64,000 bases of DNA from Synaphobranchus kaupii (GCA_029718625.1 CM056376.1:23117869-23181868); one strand, 5' to 3'; positions 52,601 to 63,667 are shown, numbered from the stretch's first letter. The notes: a model not told the origin generated them from the letters alone. Numbers and translations: made by a program.

Positions 52601-55600
52601 ATCCTTACAGCATGCAGGGCATTTTACCATCCGCATCAGAACCTTGCCATTGATGAGTGCATGGTAGCCATGAAGGCGCAGCACAGGATGAAGCAGTATG
52701 TGAAGGATAAACCAACAAAGTGGGGCTTCAAGCTGTTCATCCTGGCTGACAGCAAGACTGGCTACACATGCGACTTCAATATCTACCAGGGAAAAGCTCT
52801 CACTCCTAGTGGAAATGGTCTGAGTTATGACGCCTGTCATGAACCTGATTCGGGTGCCGTACCTTGGAACAGGTTACAACATATATGTAGATAACTTCTA
52901 CACCAGTGCGGCGCTCCTCAGGCAGCTCTATCAGATCCACTACGGCGCCTGCGGCACCATCAGGGAGAACAGGATTGGTTTTCCCAGGACTGAGGTGAAC
53001 GCTCTTCCCAAGTCTGCAGTGCGAGGGGACATGCGCTGGATCAGGGATGGTGCCCTACTGTATGTAAAGTGGAGGGACACTAGGGATGTCACCATGTGCT
53101 CCTCCATTCACAAAGCATACAGTGGGAGGACAACGCAGCGGTGTCTCAAGAACCCTGATGGCACCTGGTCACGGCGGGCCATTTCAGTCCCGGAGCCAGT
53201 CCTTCAATACAACCGGTACATGGGGGGTGTTGACCTGTCAGACGCCCTCATCAAATACTACAGCGTCTCACAGAAGACCTCGCGGTGGTACCGGAAGCTG
53301 TTCCTCCACTTTGTGGACATCGCAGTGGTGAACAGCTTCATCATTCATAAGGAACTGGCTAAGGAGAAACAGCACAATCCCCTGACCCAGAAAAAGTTCA
53401 GGGAGGCCCTCTGCACGCAGCTGGCTGATGTGGGCAAGGATGGCAGCACAGAGCGGGAGGAAGATGAGGAGGGTGGCGACAGCGGCTCCCCAGTCACAGG
53501 AGGTGGCAGTAGAGAGGAGGCCACAGGGCTGTTTCCCTGTAGCGGTCACGGACGTGAGCTCCTCTGATACCCATCACAAGGCCTCCAAGGGAAGGAGGCT
53601 CTGCATGCTCTGCCTCAGCTGGATTGTGCGCAATAAAAGCATTTACAAGTGCCGGTCATGTGATGTCCCTCTCTGCATGGTGGCAGACCGGATCTGCTTC
53701 ACTGAGTGGCATGACCTCCAGAGGAGCCAGGCACCGTGAAGGACTGAGTATACAGCCCGGTGTCTCATGCAAATAGTTGTTTGCATTTATTTTATTTTTT
53801 TTACCTTTCAACATTAATTTTTTATGCCTCCTAAAATCCAACCCCCCGTCCACGCCGTAGGAGGTGGTAACAGCACATTGTCTTCTTGCAGCTAAAAGTT
53901 ACAGCAGCATTCTTTTTTATTATCCTTCAAAATGCTAATTTTGATGAATAACTGTGCTGGCTAACGGGGCTTTGGTGAAAAAAGGACACATTAGGCATCA
54001 AACACTGAACTGAAACTGTGTGCAATATCAATGTTTTCATCCATTAAGTGATCATAAGGGAAAATCTGTATGCTTTATAATGGACAAAAAGCTTTTTGAT
54101 ACTTTTCGGAGAGGTGTAGGATAGGTTTTTGGACACCTAGATATCCACCCCCCCGTACTGATCCAAAATAATTCCCATGTGAAAATGATGAAAAGGTGAG
54201 TTAAATGAGTCAAAATGGTTGATTTGTAGTGAAATGTATGATTATTTTATGATTTACAGCAATGTACAATTTAGCCAATTTGGATAGATTTGGAGACTCC
54301 AAGGGACACCAGGGTACACTGCTTACATTTTGCATCATAGATTTTTAGTAGTTCTGCATATAATCCTCAGATTCTGCATGCTTGTGGACAAGGAGTTTAT
54401 TATCCAGGAAATGTATAGTTTTACCTGTTTTACATTTGTACATCCCAGTATTTAATTGCTAACTAAATAAAAACAACTTTGCATTCAAGATTTCTTTGCA
54501 TTTGTGGCACTTTATTTTGGCCTACATTATGAAAATAAACTAATCCACGTTATTATTTTAAATGCTACAACTGTCTTTTTTCATTTAAGCCATTATCCAA
54601 GTTTCTGTGATGCTTACACCTGGAGTCATAAAGCTTTAAACAGAGCACCCCTACATAGGTGAAATTTGCCATCTGCGCCAAGGGGTTAAAGCCAGGCACG
54701 ACACAGTACAATTTTTGAAAATCACAAGCGAGAGAACGATGAGGTGATATCAACTGACAACAACGGACTTCGGGGCTGATCTATCTCCATATGGTTTGAA
54801 ATGTGAGATTGGCAGTATCAGCCACACCCCCAAGGTTTGGCTATGATTACAGTGTCAATCAACAACCAAAAATGTGACTTTGCTGTTCGCCTTTTTTTTT
54901 GCTTATTTTGTTGTCGTTGTTATTGTTGTTTGTTTGTTGTTTTTCGAAAGAGGTTTGTAGCACAGAACACACTCGGGCATAGAACAATAACCTTTACCAG
55001 CGTTCCTACCCAGCTGCCTGGCTGTTAAGTTGTACACGCTACGCTTCTGTTATTCCGGAAGGTGTCTGTGAATGTCGTTTGGGATGAGGCTGGAAGCTCA
55101 GCAGTCACGATCAGACCCAGGAGACAGAGTCCCCACTTCAAGTGCACAGAGAGACACGCACTGGTACAGGATCTGTGTGCCGTCTGAAGAGACGATCTCT
55201 CCAACCACGTTTTGTATACATTCTCAGAAGGCCCTTAACATGGTTGTAATTCAGCATCATTTCATACCACTCCTTAGGGAGGAGGCCATTCCTAGAACCC
55301 TTAAATAGAACCCAGAACCCTTAAAATGTCAATGATTGGGTCTCTAACCTTGGTAAATAATGACTATAGATAAGATGGATTCACATACTCATTTGTTAGT
55401 TATACATCTGGCGTGTATAACTAACACTTGAGTTGAGAACGACTCCTTCATCTTCATCTTCATCTTCATCTTCGGCTTATGTCTTGGTGCCACCGTGTCT
55501 TTCTCATTTCACGGTTCATTTGCTCATTTTTGTTCCCGTGACTTTGCGAGAAACAGCTTACGGGAGCTTACGGGCTGCTTGCACACTGTCATCGAGTTGT

Positions 55601-58600
55601 TATTTTTTTCAACGCGAGCCCAGTCTGTAAATCACAACCCCTGCATGTGATTCCGAGGAAAGTTTTCCGACTCGCCGGAAATAGAGCAGGATCTCACAGC
55701 TTCTTCAAAGAGCAATAATTGCGCCCTGTAAGCGCCTCACACGCTAAACGTCCAAACCGACGCGGGAAGCCCTTTCAGCGATAGCTCACCCATAACAGCC
55801 GGTCTCCGGGCTAGAGAGGGGTAATAACCGCGCCAAGTTATTCCAGACTTAAGTAAAGCGCGGCGATTTTTTACAACTGTTTATCAGCGAGAGAGGAAGG
55901 GAGCGGAGGAGGATGACGGATGAGAGAATGCTAATTTAGAATGTTTGGAATGCGGAGACAATTAAAAAGAACACGGCAGGGGAACTCTGGGAGTTCTCTG
56001 GCAAAGGCGCTGTGGTGCTGCGCGCGCGCTCAACTGCATTAATTGATAAGGCCATTCCCAGCAGGCCAGGGGGGAGGGGGGGCCGACAGGCTGAGGCTGC
56101 CTTTTGGGGCCGTGATGAGGGACTCGGGGGGGGGGGGGGGGGGCAAAACCGCCAGCTTTCAGACCTGCAGTGCGCCACACGGGCACCACACCGTGCAGCG
56201 GGCGCCACATACCGCCACGGATGGGTTTTTGGACAAACGTGCAACAATGGGGCAAAAAAAACAAAAAAGACAGAAATAAAAGTCTTTGGAGAGGAGCTCC
56301 GATAGCACGCCGCTCAGCCTGTCTGCTTTGCATTATCGCAAAAAGCCTGGAAATACATGAAAATAAGCGAATAAATAAATAAATAAATAATTTTACAAAA
56401 GTCTCGCGCTGAGCTCTTTAAAACTTTAAAGCCTGTTCTGTTTAAATAATAAGCACGGCTCTCGCCGTGACTGGGAAGGAGGCTGTCAAGTAATTCCCTC
56501 AGATGAGGTTGGAAGGCTCTGTTTACAAATAAGAAAGGAGAGAGAGAGAAATCTAATGAAACATAGATTAGGATCAGAGCCCACGGGGTATCTGTGCCCC
56601 AGTTTCTATTTTTTTTTTTTTTGATTTTGCGAACGGAAAACATTAGAAGCTTTCTTCTCTTCCTTTCTTCTTCTACTTCTTTAAAAAAAAAATAATTTTC
56701 CTTGAAATGAAAGGCATGGTGTGAATGTCTCATGGGCTCCGTGTTTGTGTGGACCGGGCCGTGATGCTCCGGGGGGGGTGGGGGGGGGGGGGGCTGGGAC
56801 TGGTGTGAGAAGAGAAGCCTTCCAGATGTGGGGAGACTTACGTGTGCACTGTTCGAGCGGCGTGCTGGAACTGATGTGGATGTTGTCCAGCCAGATGTGG
56901 CCCCTGTTGCTGTGGTCGAAGAACCCTTCCATGACGACCTGTTTGGGGGGGGGGGGGGGAGGAGGGGAGTGAGGCATCCATTCAGAACAGGTCCCAGGAA
57001 AGTCAATGTACATTATCCAGTTTTACACTGTAAAAATCCTTTTTTAACGTCCTATAATTCATTGCGCTAATGGCTGATTCAGTTCTTTGTGGGCATTTGG
57101 ACAATTTGCTACTTCTTCCCCACCTGCAGCGAGTGAGATATCTCTCAGTAAAACACATACTACATAGGAGGCAATGAGGACACAGCTCTTTCTGTGTGAG
57201 TAAAGGCAATATTCTCCCTTTCCTTTGCCTAACTAAAAACCTCAGCCAATTAACAGCCACCCGTGAAGAAGTATCTTCACTGGACAAAAAAGGTGTAAAC
57301 AGCATTAGCTATGTTACCGTGGGCAGCTAGCACAAATAGAATTTTCAGTAACATCAGCAGCAGCCAACGCAACCTCCCAGTAAAACTGCTCCGCCCTCTA
57401 CTGGTTGGAGGACTCCCTGGTTTTTTTGCGGTCGTACCTGGAACTCTTTCGGGGAGCGGGGCAGAATGGTGCGGCCCTCCTTCCACGTAGGCCCCCGGTC
57501 GCCCTTGAGGGCCCAGAGCAGGGTCTCATCCTGGTCAGTGTCGCGGAGCAGGATACGCAGCGTGCCCACCCCCTCGCCCCGAAGCTGGTAGGAGAAGCGC
57601 AGGCACACGGGCCCAGTTTCAGGGCTCACCTCCGGGCTCACCAGCCGGGCCCCGCTGCCTCTCGGTCTTGGGGCTCGCCTCGATGTACAGGTAGTTCCCG
57701 AAATCTGTACGGGGCGACACGCAACAACAGCGACGGTGTCAAGAAGGTCGCTTCCTGAGGGGCCTATCAGTCTGAATTCATCCATGCTGTAGACTGGCTG
57801 TCAACATTCCTCAAAGATATGTTCACTAAATAGGGCAATCGGCCACATGCTAAATACATGGATTCATTCTGTGCCGCTAACGCTAACAAAAACACATAGG
57901 AATGGTCCCTGTGGGTGGATGGTTTGTGACAACACAGCTTAAGTGATTTAAAAACCATCCTCTGCCATTGTGCATATGAGAGAACAGTCTCCCCTCTAAA
58001 CTGTGTCTTTGTGCTGTGTGTGTGGACTGTGTTCAGTGTGTTTAGTATGTGTGTGTTTGGGATGTGTTCGGTGAAACACGGCCGTGTGTTTAGTAGCGCT
58101 GTGTCTGGCTGTGTTTGGTGAAACATGGTGTTCAGTAAATCTTCAGTGACGCATGGCTAAGTGTTCAGGGCAATGTCGGGCTACGACTGGGGAAGCAGAG
58201 CTCAGAAGAAGATAAAAGACTCTTCGCCTTAACGTCAGCTCTCCTGGCCCTGAGCCCACACGTGTGAGCCTACGCTTGTGGTCCGATCATCACACCATCA
58301 TCCCACCCAGCCCTGTATGTGGTCACTGGGGTTACGTGGTAGACCGAGCCTCACTGCGGCGATGGAAAGCATTTTATCGTTCGTCCAGATGCACTCAGAA
58401 ACAACAACAGTTGGAAGTTCCTGTTCAAAATACCTCTGGTAATACCACACGCCACCTTCTATTTATAAGGCACCTATAGTTCACTGCTTGTTCAGCAGAA
58501 AGATAACGACTTAGGAAGCCGGCAACAACCGTGGTTTTTTAAGCAACGAATAAATGATGAATACATTTTTTTGCTATCTCTTCCAATAACTAAGAAAGAC

Positions 58601-60561
58601 CTTGCTTATAAAACCAGAGACTTTACCCATGTTTGCTGGGAATAGTGCTTTGCTGGTATAAGCGGTCTTTTCATTGTCATCATTGTCCCTGCTATTTCAA
58701 TGCTGGGGGGGAAAATAAATACAATTAAATGTAAAAGGGCTTTTGGAAATGCTTTCGCAGGCAAACAGCTGAGAAACTTTCTGAGTGATCTGATAGCTCG
58801 GCTTGGCAGCAGAAATTATTGCCTCTGTCTCAAGACACGCTCTCATCCGACGCTTGAGAGTCACTGCGGATCTCACACTTTTCCGGGGGAAAATAAAAGC
58901 GCTGAATAGCTGACAGTTTCAGCGTACAGCTGTTGCCACGGGTTGCTAAATCTTTTCGCGGGCCACGTTTGAAAATACATCAAAAATAATGAAACTTAAA
59001 GCGATGTTGCGATGACAATGCCTTCACCCTCAATCTTTTATTGATGCGGTGAGACTTTTTATTTTTTTTACTTCTTCTTCTTTTTGATCCTGGATGTGTA
59101 CAAAAGGAAATGAATAATAATTTCTTCAAGGGGACTTTAAGTGCATGGAGCTCTACTTAGAATACAGTGATCTGCCTTTGAGGTAAGTAAGGAGCTCGGG
59201 GCTCCCTTTGGGAGTATTGGGTCTCTACTGAAATCCTCTCTCGTGAAGTTAATTAGAGTTTCTGTGCATTAACCCCCCCCCCCCCCCTCCCCCTTCCCCT
59301 CCCCTCCCCCCCACCCCCCACCCCCATTTCAGCCTGGCCAGGCAGGCGAGGTGCTTTTCACAGAGGAACAGGGTAATCCAGCCAAGTTACTTGGCCCGCT
59401 GTCAGCCACTGGAATCCCACTACTCCCAAAGCAAGGTCCGTCTGTGACGAGTCATTTACTATAGTAGCGATTGTTGCGTTGCGCAACCGCCACAGAGTCA
59501 CGCGATTGGCTCACGTGATTTTGGGGGGGGGGAGGGGGGGTGAGTTTAATGGTTGTTCCATGAGACAACTGAATGTATTTACCGTAGGTACAGGATTGTA
59601 AGGTGTATATATCTGCAAGTGCCAAACTGAAAAAAACAGTAGAATCAGATTGATTTCACTGAAAGGGCGGACTTATTTGGCGACTGCTGCAGTGGTGTAA
59701 CAAACACTGCTACCTAAACTGTAATGGGATCATATCAGTTGTTTTTGCAGAAGACCAGGCCTAAACAAACAGTAGCCAGATTAAGTTAATGGTACACTTT
59801 ATCCTTAACTTTGAATAGCACACTTGATAAGGTTTTTTATTCCTGATAACACGAAGAGCTTGCCAGTACCGAACATTAGTGTAAATATACAAAACTAAAA
59901 ACATAAAACTCCCCTCATTTTACTTTTCAAAGATTATGAAAAACCTCATTACTGACTGGACCTGGGCCGTGGCCTCTGCACGTCTGTGTGAACACAGGGT
60001 ACGGGTCAGGCGTTCGGTGGCTCTGTGAGCTCAACGTTTCAGAGACAGAAGCGGGAAAAGTGCGAGAAGTCAGTCCCGACTCCTCAACTGTAGAATGCGC
60101 TGCACTTGCAGGCCCTGTGAAACGTATAACGGGAAGAGATTTTTTCCCCCCCTTTCCTCTAAATGATTTCTCTTTAAGCCGAACATATGGAAAAGAGACT
60201 TGGCTCCTTTATCCGCTGTGGAAGAACGGGAGCAGAGGGACACAAGAGAACAGCAGAGAGAGGAAGGGGGAAACAGGGATGGGGTGTAGAGAGGGACACA
60301 GCCAGGCCATCTCCTCCCATTATTGCGAAGGCCAGCATATCGTAGACTGTCTGTCTGTTACAAGGATAGGGATGAGTGAGGGTGAGTGATTACCCAGAAT
60401 TCCATGGGAGGTGAGGAGGAGTTCTGGGGGGCGGGGGCTTTGTGGGAGGAATTACTGCAGAGTGAAGGGAAGGGGAAGCACGGGGAGTGTGTGGGAGTGT
60501 GTGTGTGTGTGTGTGTGTGGTGTGTGTGGTCTGTGTGGTGTGTGTGTGTGTGTGTGTGTGT

Positions 60562-60600
<39 letters not shown>

Positions 60601-61755
60601 TGTATCTGTGGGGAGCGCTGGGAGACAACTGACTCAATTCAGTCTACTTTTTCCATAACCTGAAATGTAGTAAAATTGAAATAATCGCTCAAAACACAGA
60701 GTAGCCAAGCGGCCCCTGAGGGGGGGGGCTGTGAACGGCACTCACCATCGGAGCCCAGAGCGAGGTCCTGGCTGGGGCCCGATCCGGGAGGGGGACCCGC
60801 CGCTGTGCAGGGCCCAGTTGAGGTCGGTGGAGGGAGTCGTGGGTCCAGCCGCAGAGGTTGTGCTCAAAGTCGCACAGGCCGCTCAGGAAGGAGGGGCGTG
60901 GTGGCGGGGGGCTGAGGGGGGACAGGAACACGCAATCCCACAATCCCCGTCACTCCTCTGCGTCAACGAGCATCGTCTCATTACAAAATCACACATTCTC
61001 AGCGGATCTCTTATGCTGTCTGACCCGGGGAGGGGCGGGGGGGGGGGGGGGCGGGGGGGGTGGTGGGTCAGGCCCAGAATTACCGCCCCCCGCTGGGGGG
61101 CTAAAGAGAGGCTAAACACATGCAGCCCGCTCCCCCAGTAAATGCTTTTTTTTTTTTTTTTTACTTTATTGGACAGCACAGAATAGAGAGACAGGAAGAA
61201 TGGGGAACGAGAGACATGTGACTAAGATCGCGAGGTCGGATTCGAACCGCCGACGTCGCGGCTCGCAATGAGCATGTGGAAGGGTGTCCTCTGCAGCCCA
61301 CGCCACGGAGACACGGAGACACGGAGACACGGAGACACGGAGACACGGAGACACGGAGACACGGAGACACGGAGACACGGAGACAGCCCCCGGTAGCTGC
61401 ATGTCTTAACCCCGGGGAGCGGGGGAGCAGTCATTAACATGCACAGCCAATCCTCCACACTGAGGCCTGTCACCCCAGCTGGCTCTTTCTGTCAGATACT
61501 GAAAGATTACAGCGGGGGGGAAACTGGCCTCATCTGCATGGTCACCCCCCTCCCCCACACACACCATACCCCCTCGATCACGGCCCCCCCAGATCGGCTA
61601 TCGATTCAGCCCAGAGAGAGGAGGCAGAAGCCACCCGTGTACTGCGGGATTACGGTAACGCCGACGATGTCTTCTGGCATTCGTTTACGTGCCGTTTTTT
61701 TTTTTTTTTTCCTTCTCCCTTTCATTCGCCGTCAAACAGCTCTCACAGGGGAGCG

Positions 61756-61804
<49 letters not shown>

Positions 61805-63032
61805 GCCGTCGCTCGATCCGCGACTCAAACTTACCAGAGCTGTGACATTTTTGAAATAAATTAAATCTTTTTTTTGTTTTTGCGTTCTGCGTTATCGGGG
61901 TGTAAGTGTAATTTCCCTTTCAGACCTAATTAGGCGGCGCAGAGATCAGCGGGACGACAGAGACAAAAGAGCTCATCAAAAAAAACGCAGCAGCCGCCAG
62001 GTCTGTGTCCTCTCATCGCTCAGCGTCGTGCTCAGACAGGTATCGATCAGTCGGGAGTGGCATCAATCCGCCCCGCCCTTCCCGCTGAGAGGCGCTAACT
62101 GTGCGGGGCAGGTTATCAATCGCTCTGCGCTCCCGGGAATGACAACCAGCGGCAGACTGCTGTCTCTTCCAATACCCAATCCTCCCTGTCCCATTCGACC
62201 CTCCAGCTCTCACACGTGAGACGTGGCTAATACAGGCTAACACATGCACACACCCTAATGAATACACATTAGCGTACACGCTTCCACGTTAGCGTGCACT
62301 GACGATTACACACTGGTATACACACAATGAAGGAAAAAAAAACCCTGATAGTTATACTATGCCCTGGGGATAACAGTACTCAACCCTCATAAATACCCTG
62401 TTCCCTGATGACAATTCAACTCATCCCTGATAAATACTGTTCCCTGGTGACAATTCTACTCAAACCTGATAGATACACTGTTCCCTGGTGACAACTCAAC
62501 TAAACCCTAATTAATACACTGTTTCCCTGGTGACAATTCTACTCAACCCTAATTAATACACTGTTCCCTGATGATAACTACTCAACCCTGATATATACAC
62601 TGTTCCTTGGTGATAACAGTACTCAACTCTGATAAATACACTGTTCCCTGGTGACAACTCTACTCAACCCTAATTAATACACAGTTCCCTGGTGACAATT
62701 CTACTCAACCCTGATAAATACACTGTTCCCTGGTGACAACTCTACTCAACCCTAATTAATACACTGTTCCCTGATGATAACTACTCAACCCTGATATATA
62801 CACTGTTCCCTGGTGATAACAGTACTCAACCCTGATAAGTACCCTATGCACACACACCCTGGTGAGTATGTTATATCCCCACACCCTGATGATCAAACCT
62901 CACACTGGTGCTTGGGATCAGTCTGAGGGGGCCGGCGGTTACTCACTTTGCTCCACCTTCTGGGCGGGTACTGTCTGCTTGGGGGGGGTGAAGTGGGCGT
63001 GGGCGTGACCATGTCGGCGATGGAGGTGCTTT
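40395..63032 (-). CDS. nrp2: Neuropilin-2-like receptor, 3' part of the gene (linker, MAM, stalk, TM, tail)
   Basis: Neuropilins are single-pass co-receptors for class 3 semaphorins and VEGFs. Minus-strand exons in order: candidate linker 62947-63032; MAM exons 60746-60911 (CDFEHNLCGW), 57438-57704 (VGTLRILLRDTDQDETLLWA, WKEGRTILPRSPKEFQ) and 56842-56938 (GFFDHSNRGHIWLDNIHISS, EQC); stalk 50205-50237 (QPFAAVPPDMT); NRP2B-type terminal exon 47667-47956; optional stalk exon 42016-42072; NRP2A-type terminal exon 40395-40698. Phase 1 is kept at the stalk and tail junctions. The CUB and F5/8 domains are not in the window and should lie beyond 64000. The MAM is about equally like NRP1, but both C-terminal tails match NRP2. 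1-nt indels are needed in 60746-60911, 57438-57704 and 40395-40698. Confidence 0.85.
40743..40800. repeat. Short TG microsatellite
   Basis: TG tract in the nrp2 intron, close upstream (in transcription) of the NRP2A-type terminal exon acceptor. Confidence 0.85.
40916..41119. mobile_element. hAT-like foldback MITE
   Basis: The left arm CAGAGGCAGGGAACCCTGGT and the right arm ending GGGTTCCCTACCCCTG are long inverted repeats (about 45 bp, including AACCAGCAGACCCTGCGGC). Flanks TCCTAAAC and CCCTAAAC are near-identical 8-mers, which fits the 8-bp target duplication of hAT elements. It is non-coding and lies in the intron before the NRP2A-type exon. A second, more decayed relative may follow at about 41128-41303. 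Confidence 0.75.
42016..42072 (-). CDS. nrp2: Candidate optional stalk exon of nrp2 (19 codons)
   Basis: This 57-bp segment has consensus splice sites on the minus strand (CGCAG acceptor, GTAAGT donor) and keeps phase 1 to phase 1, so it can be skipped without a frame change. It encodes 19 residues (begins QRPVEFGEERL after a split codon). Position and size fit the optional 17/22-residue insert described for mammalian NRP2A, but the residue match is weak. Confidence 0.5.
42073..47666. other. Nrp2 intron between alternative terminal exons / NRP2B 3' UTR
   Basis: No further exon recognised. The part next to 47667 would be the 3' UTR of the NRP2B-type transcript (minus strand). It holds T and A homopolymers (for example T at 47420-47443), a short TG tract near 46373-46400 and a TIR element at 44046-44508. 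CpG-rich patches lie near 43150-43350. Confidence 0.45.
44046..44508. mobile_element. 463-bp non-autonomous TIR transposon with TTA target duplication
   Basis: Perfect 17-bp terminal inverted repeats: GGCTGTGTCCGAATCAG at 44046-44062 and CTGATTCGGACACAGCC at 44492-44508. TTA flanks both sides (44043-44045 and 44509-44511), as expected for PIF/Harbinger-type insertion. There is no transposase. Its 3' end is shared with the tandem array at 3627-3821. Confidence 0.88.
47667..47956 (-). CDS. nrp2: NRP2B-type terminal exon (alternative transmembrane segment and tail)
   Basis: The exon opens in phase 1 after acceptor CCACCAG and encodes GGTEPSVDTVSVQPIPTYWY, a transmembrane helix (AGGGALLLLVSATLVMVLCC), then HSVTYQSSHY, EPMLTIRLDKEDRSSQC and TGA. 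It matches the distinct C-terminus of human NRP2B (ends GSHC) closely, including the membrane-proximal QPIP-YWYYVMA. Choosing this exon replaces the whole transmembrane segment and tail and adds a polyadenylation choice. It needs no indel correction. Confidence 0.93.
48725..49012. repeat. About 47-49 bp minisatellite (6 copies) in nrp2 intron
   Basis: Units contain GTCTGTCTGTGAGCGCAGTT and CTGAGGGGATAGGGACGGCT. About six copies carry point differences. ORFs here are repeat translations. Confidence 0.88.
49200..50204. other. Nrp2 intron sequence with G homopolymers
   Basis: Ordinary intron with G runs at about 49589-49604 and 49807-49826. No coding exon seen. Confidence 0.5.
50205..50237 (-). 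CDS. nrp2: Nrp2 stalk micro-exon (11 codons)
   Basis: A 33-bp exon after the MAM domain, with CTTCCCAG acceptor and GTGAGT donor on the minus strand. It keeps phase 1 at both ends and encodes QPFAAVPPDMT plus a split glycine/glutamate/aspartate codon, aligning with the MEPISAFAG segment of human NRP2. It can join any of the three downstream phase-1 exons. Confidence 0.75.
51180..53739 (+). CDS. PiggyBac transposase (two frameshifts; repeat-expanded N-terminus)
   Basis: PiggyBac transposases cut and paste at TTAA with a DDD catalytic triad. Here the three aspartates are visible: IDECM (codon 52652-52654), VDNFYTS (52890-52892) and GGVDLSD (53232-53234), followed by a cysteine-rich C-terminal domain (CMLCLSW, CRSCDVPLC) ending at TGA 53739. 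The frame changes near 52826 (one extra base after SYDA) and near 53535 (one extra base), so the reading frame as assembled is split in three. The N-terminus starts after a possible splice acceptor (TTTTTTCAG, 51180) with DEDARASTS and contains a long Ala/Ser/Pro minisatellite (51270-52015). The true start is uncertain. Since 1-nt indels also hit acsl5 and nrp2 here, the element may be intact in the real genome. Confidence 0.88.
51270..52015 (+). repeat. Coding minisatellite in the piggyBac transposase N-terminus
   Basis: About 12 tandem units of 51-66 bp contain CCCCCGGTCACTCGTGCTAG followed by (CTG)n. In the frame that continues into the transposase they encode SSPPVTRASGAASAAAPAAA-like repeats; in another frame, PLPRSLVLAGLPLLLPLLLL. 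Several frames on both strands are stop-free, so indels inside the array do not terminate translation. Confidence 0.92.
54690..56841. other. Nrp2 intron, no coding exon seen
   Basis: Intronic sequence between the piggyBac element and the last MAM exon. Contains (TCATCT)n-like hexamers near 55446-55472, G runs near 56129-56143, and AATA repeats near 56371-56392. Confidence 0.5.
56842..60911 (-). CDS. nrp2: MAM domain exons of nrp2
   Basis: Three exons build a MAM domain, the membrane-proximal extracellular module that helps neuropilin dimerise. 60746-60911 gives CDFEHNLCGWTHD; 57438-57704 gives DFGNYLYIEASPK, ARLVSPEVSPETGPVCLRFS and LLWALKGDRG...WKEGRTILP; 56842-56938 gives VVMEGFFDHSNRG, IWLDNIHISS and the closing EQC. 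The conserved MAM cysteines (CDF, LCGW, VCLRF, EQC) are present. Extra bases near 60815 and 57657 shift the frame in the first two exons. The first exon's 5' border (60911) is tentative. Confidence 0.85.
57705..60745. other. Nrp2 intron between MAM exons
   Basis: No exon recognised. Holds a C-rich homopolymer stretch near 59272-59325, a G-rich run near 59522-59540 and a TG microsatellite at 60495-60600. Confidence 0.55.
60495..60604. repeat. (TG)n microsatellite
   Basis: TG tract interrupted by GGTG and TCTG steps, inside the nrp2 MAM intron. The long ORFs here are artefacts. Confidence 0.95.
61146..61303 (-). mobile_element. tRNA-derived SINE
   Basis: Read on the minus strand, a tRNA-like head with a perfect Pol III box B (GGTTCGAATCC) is followed by a pyrimidine-rich body (ATTCTTCCTGTCTCTCTATT), an AATAAAG and a poly-A tail, seen as a T17 run on the plus strand at 61146-61162. 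This organisation is typical of common fish tRNA-SINEs. Confidence 0.8.
61304..61386. repeat. 9-bp minisatellite (CACGGAGAC, 9 copies)
   Basis: Nine perfect tandem copies of CACGGAGAC directly adjoin the 5' end of the SINE. On the minus strand they translate as repeating SPCLRV. Confidence 0.97.
61758..61804. repeat. (ATC)n trinucleotide microsatellite
   Basis: About 15 perfect ATC triplets in an nrp2 intron. Confidence 0.95.
62345..62855. repeat. About 41-bp minisatellite (about 12 copies) with higher-order structure
   Basis: Units contain CACTGTTCCCTGGTGACAA and CTCAACCCTGATAAATACA. Variant types recur in the same order about 203 bp apart (CTGTTCCCTGATGATAACTA at 62561 and 62764), indicating a five-unit higher-order repeat. 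Confidence 0.9.
62947..63032 (-). CDS. nrp2: Candidate nrp2 linker exon upstream of the MAM domain
   Basis: An 86-bp minus-strand segment between CCTCCGCAG and GTGAGT encodes STSIADMVTPTPTSPPPSRQ and a short basic stretch. A Thr/Pro-rich linker lies between the second F5/8 domain and the MAM domain in neuropilins, so position and composition fit, but sequence conservation in this linker is low. Confidence 0.5.
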
Positions 63033-63387
63033 CTGCGGAGGAAACACAAGCCCCGGGTCAGTATCAGAACTCAGCACGTACATGCTGTGGCCTCAGCGAC
63101 CTGTCTGTCTGTCGGTCTGTCTCTGAACATTGCAGGTTTTCCCAGAATTCCCACGGCTCGGAGCAGCTGATGAGGGTTCCAGGCACAGTGTCCTTGGCTT
63201 GCTCCCATACTGTACATAAAGCCCAGACTGCAGCCGTTTGCTGCTTCCACAGTAACATGCTGTAAGACTCTTACTGTCTCTAACTCTCACAAATCATCTC
63301 TTCTGTGGATGATGCATTCACCCATAATTAGAATACAACAGCACATGCTTAGGGTGTGTGGAGAAGGACAAGGACTCCCAAACCCCA

Positions 63388-63486
63388 CACACACACACAC
63401 ACACGCACCGCGCACACACACACACCCACACACACACACACACACACACGCACCGCGCACACACACACACACACGCACCGCACACA

Positions 63487-63529
<43 letters not shown>

Positions 63530-63667
63530 CGCACACACACCCACACACACACACACACACACCGCACACACGCACCGCACACACACACGCACACACACAC
63601 ACGCACCGCACACACACCCACAAACACACACACAGACACAAACACACACACATGTTCATAGTCATAC

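Larger units (their letters stand above)
50604..54689 (+). mobile_element. Near-complete piggyBac transposon
   Basis: TTAA target duplications lie at 50604-50607 and 54686-54689. Inside them, the left end CACCTTGGCGCA and the right end TGCGCCAAGGGG are inverted copies with one mismatch, the short TIR expected of piggyBac. The element is about 4.1 kb, lies antisense in an nrp2 intron (between exons 56842-56938 and 50205-50237), and contains one transposase gene. Confidence 0.9.

Noticed and set aside
56842..60911. Neuropilin-1 instead of neuropilin-2
   Set aside because: The MAM domain alone is compatible with NRP1, but the NRP2B-type exon and the CCSEP-type tail match NRP2 and not the NRP1 tail.
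61026..61062. G-rich run as a functional quadruplex
   Set aside because: It is a G homopolymer-like stretch in an intron. Many similar runs occur in the window and their lengths may be assembly artefacts.
61240..61265. Possible tRNA gene (perfect box B)
   Set aside because: Box B belongs to a SINE head with a pyrimidine-rich body and a poly-A tail; I could not fold a full tRNA cloverleaf.
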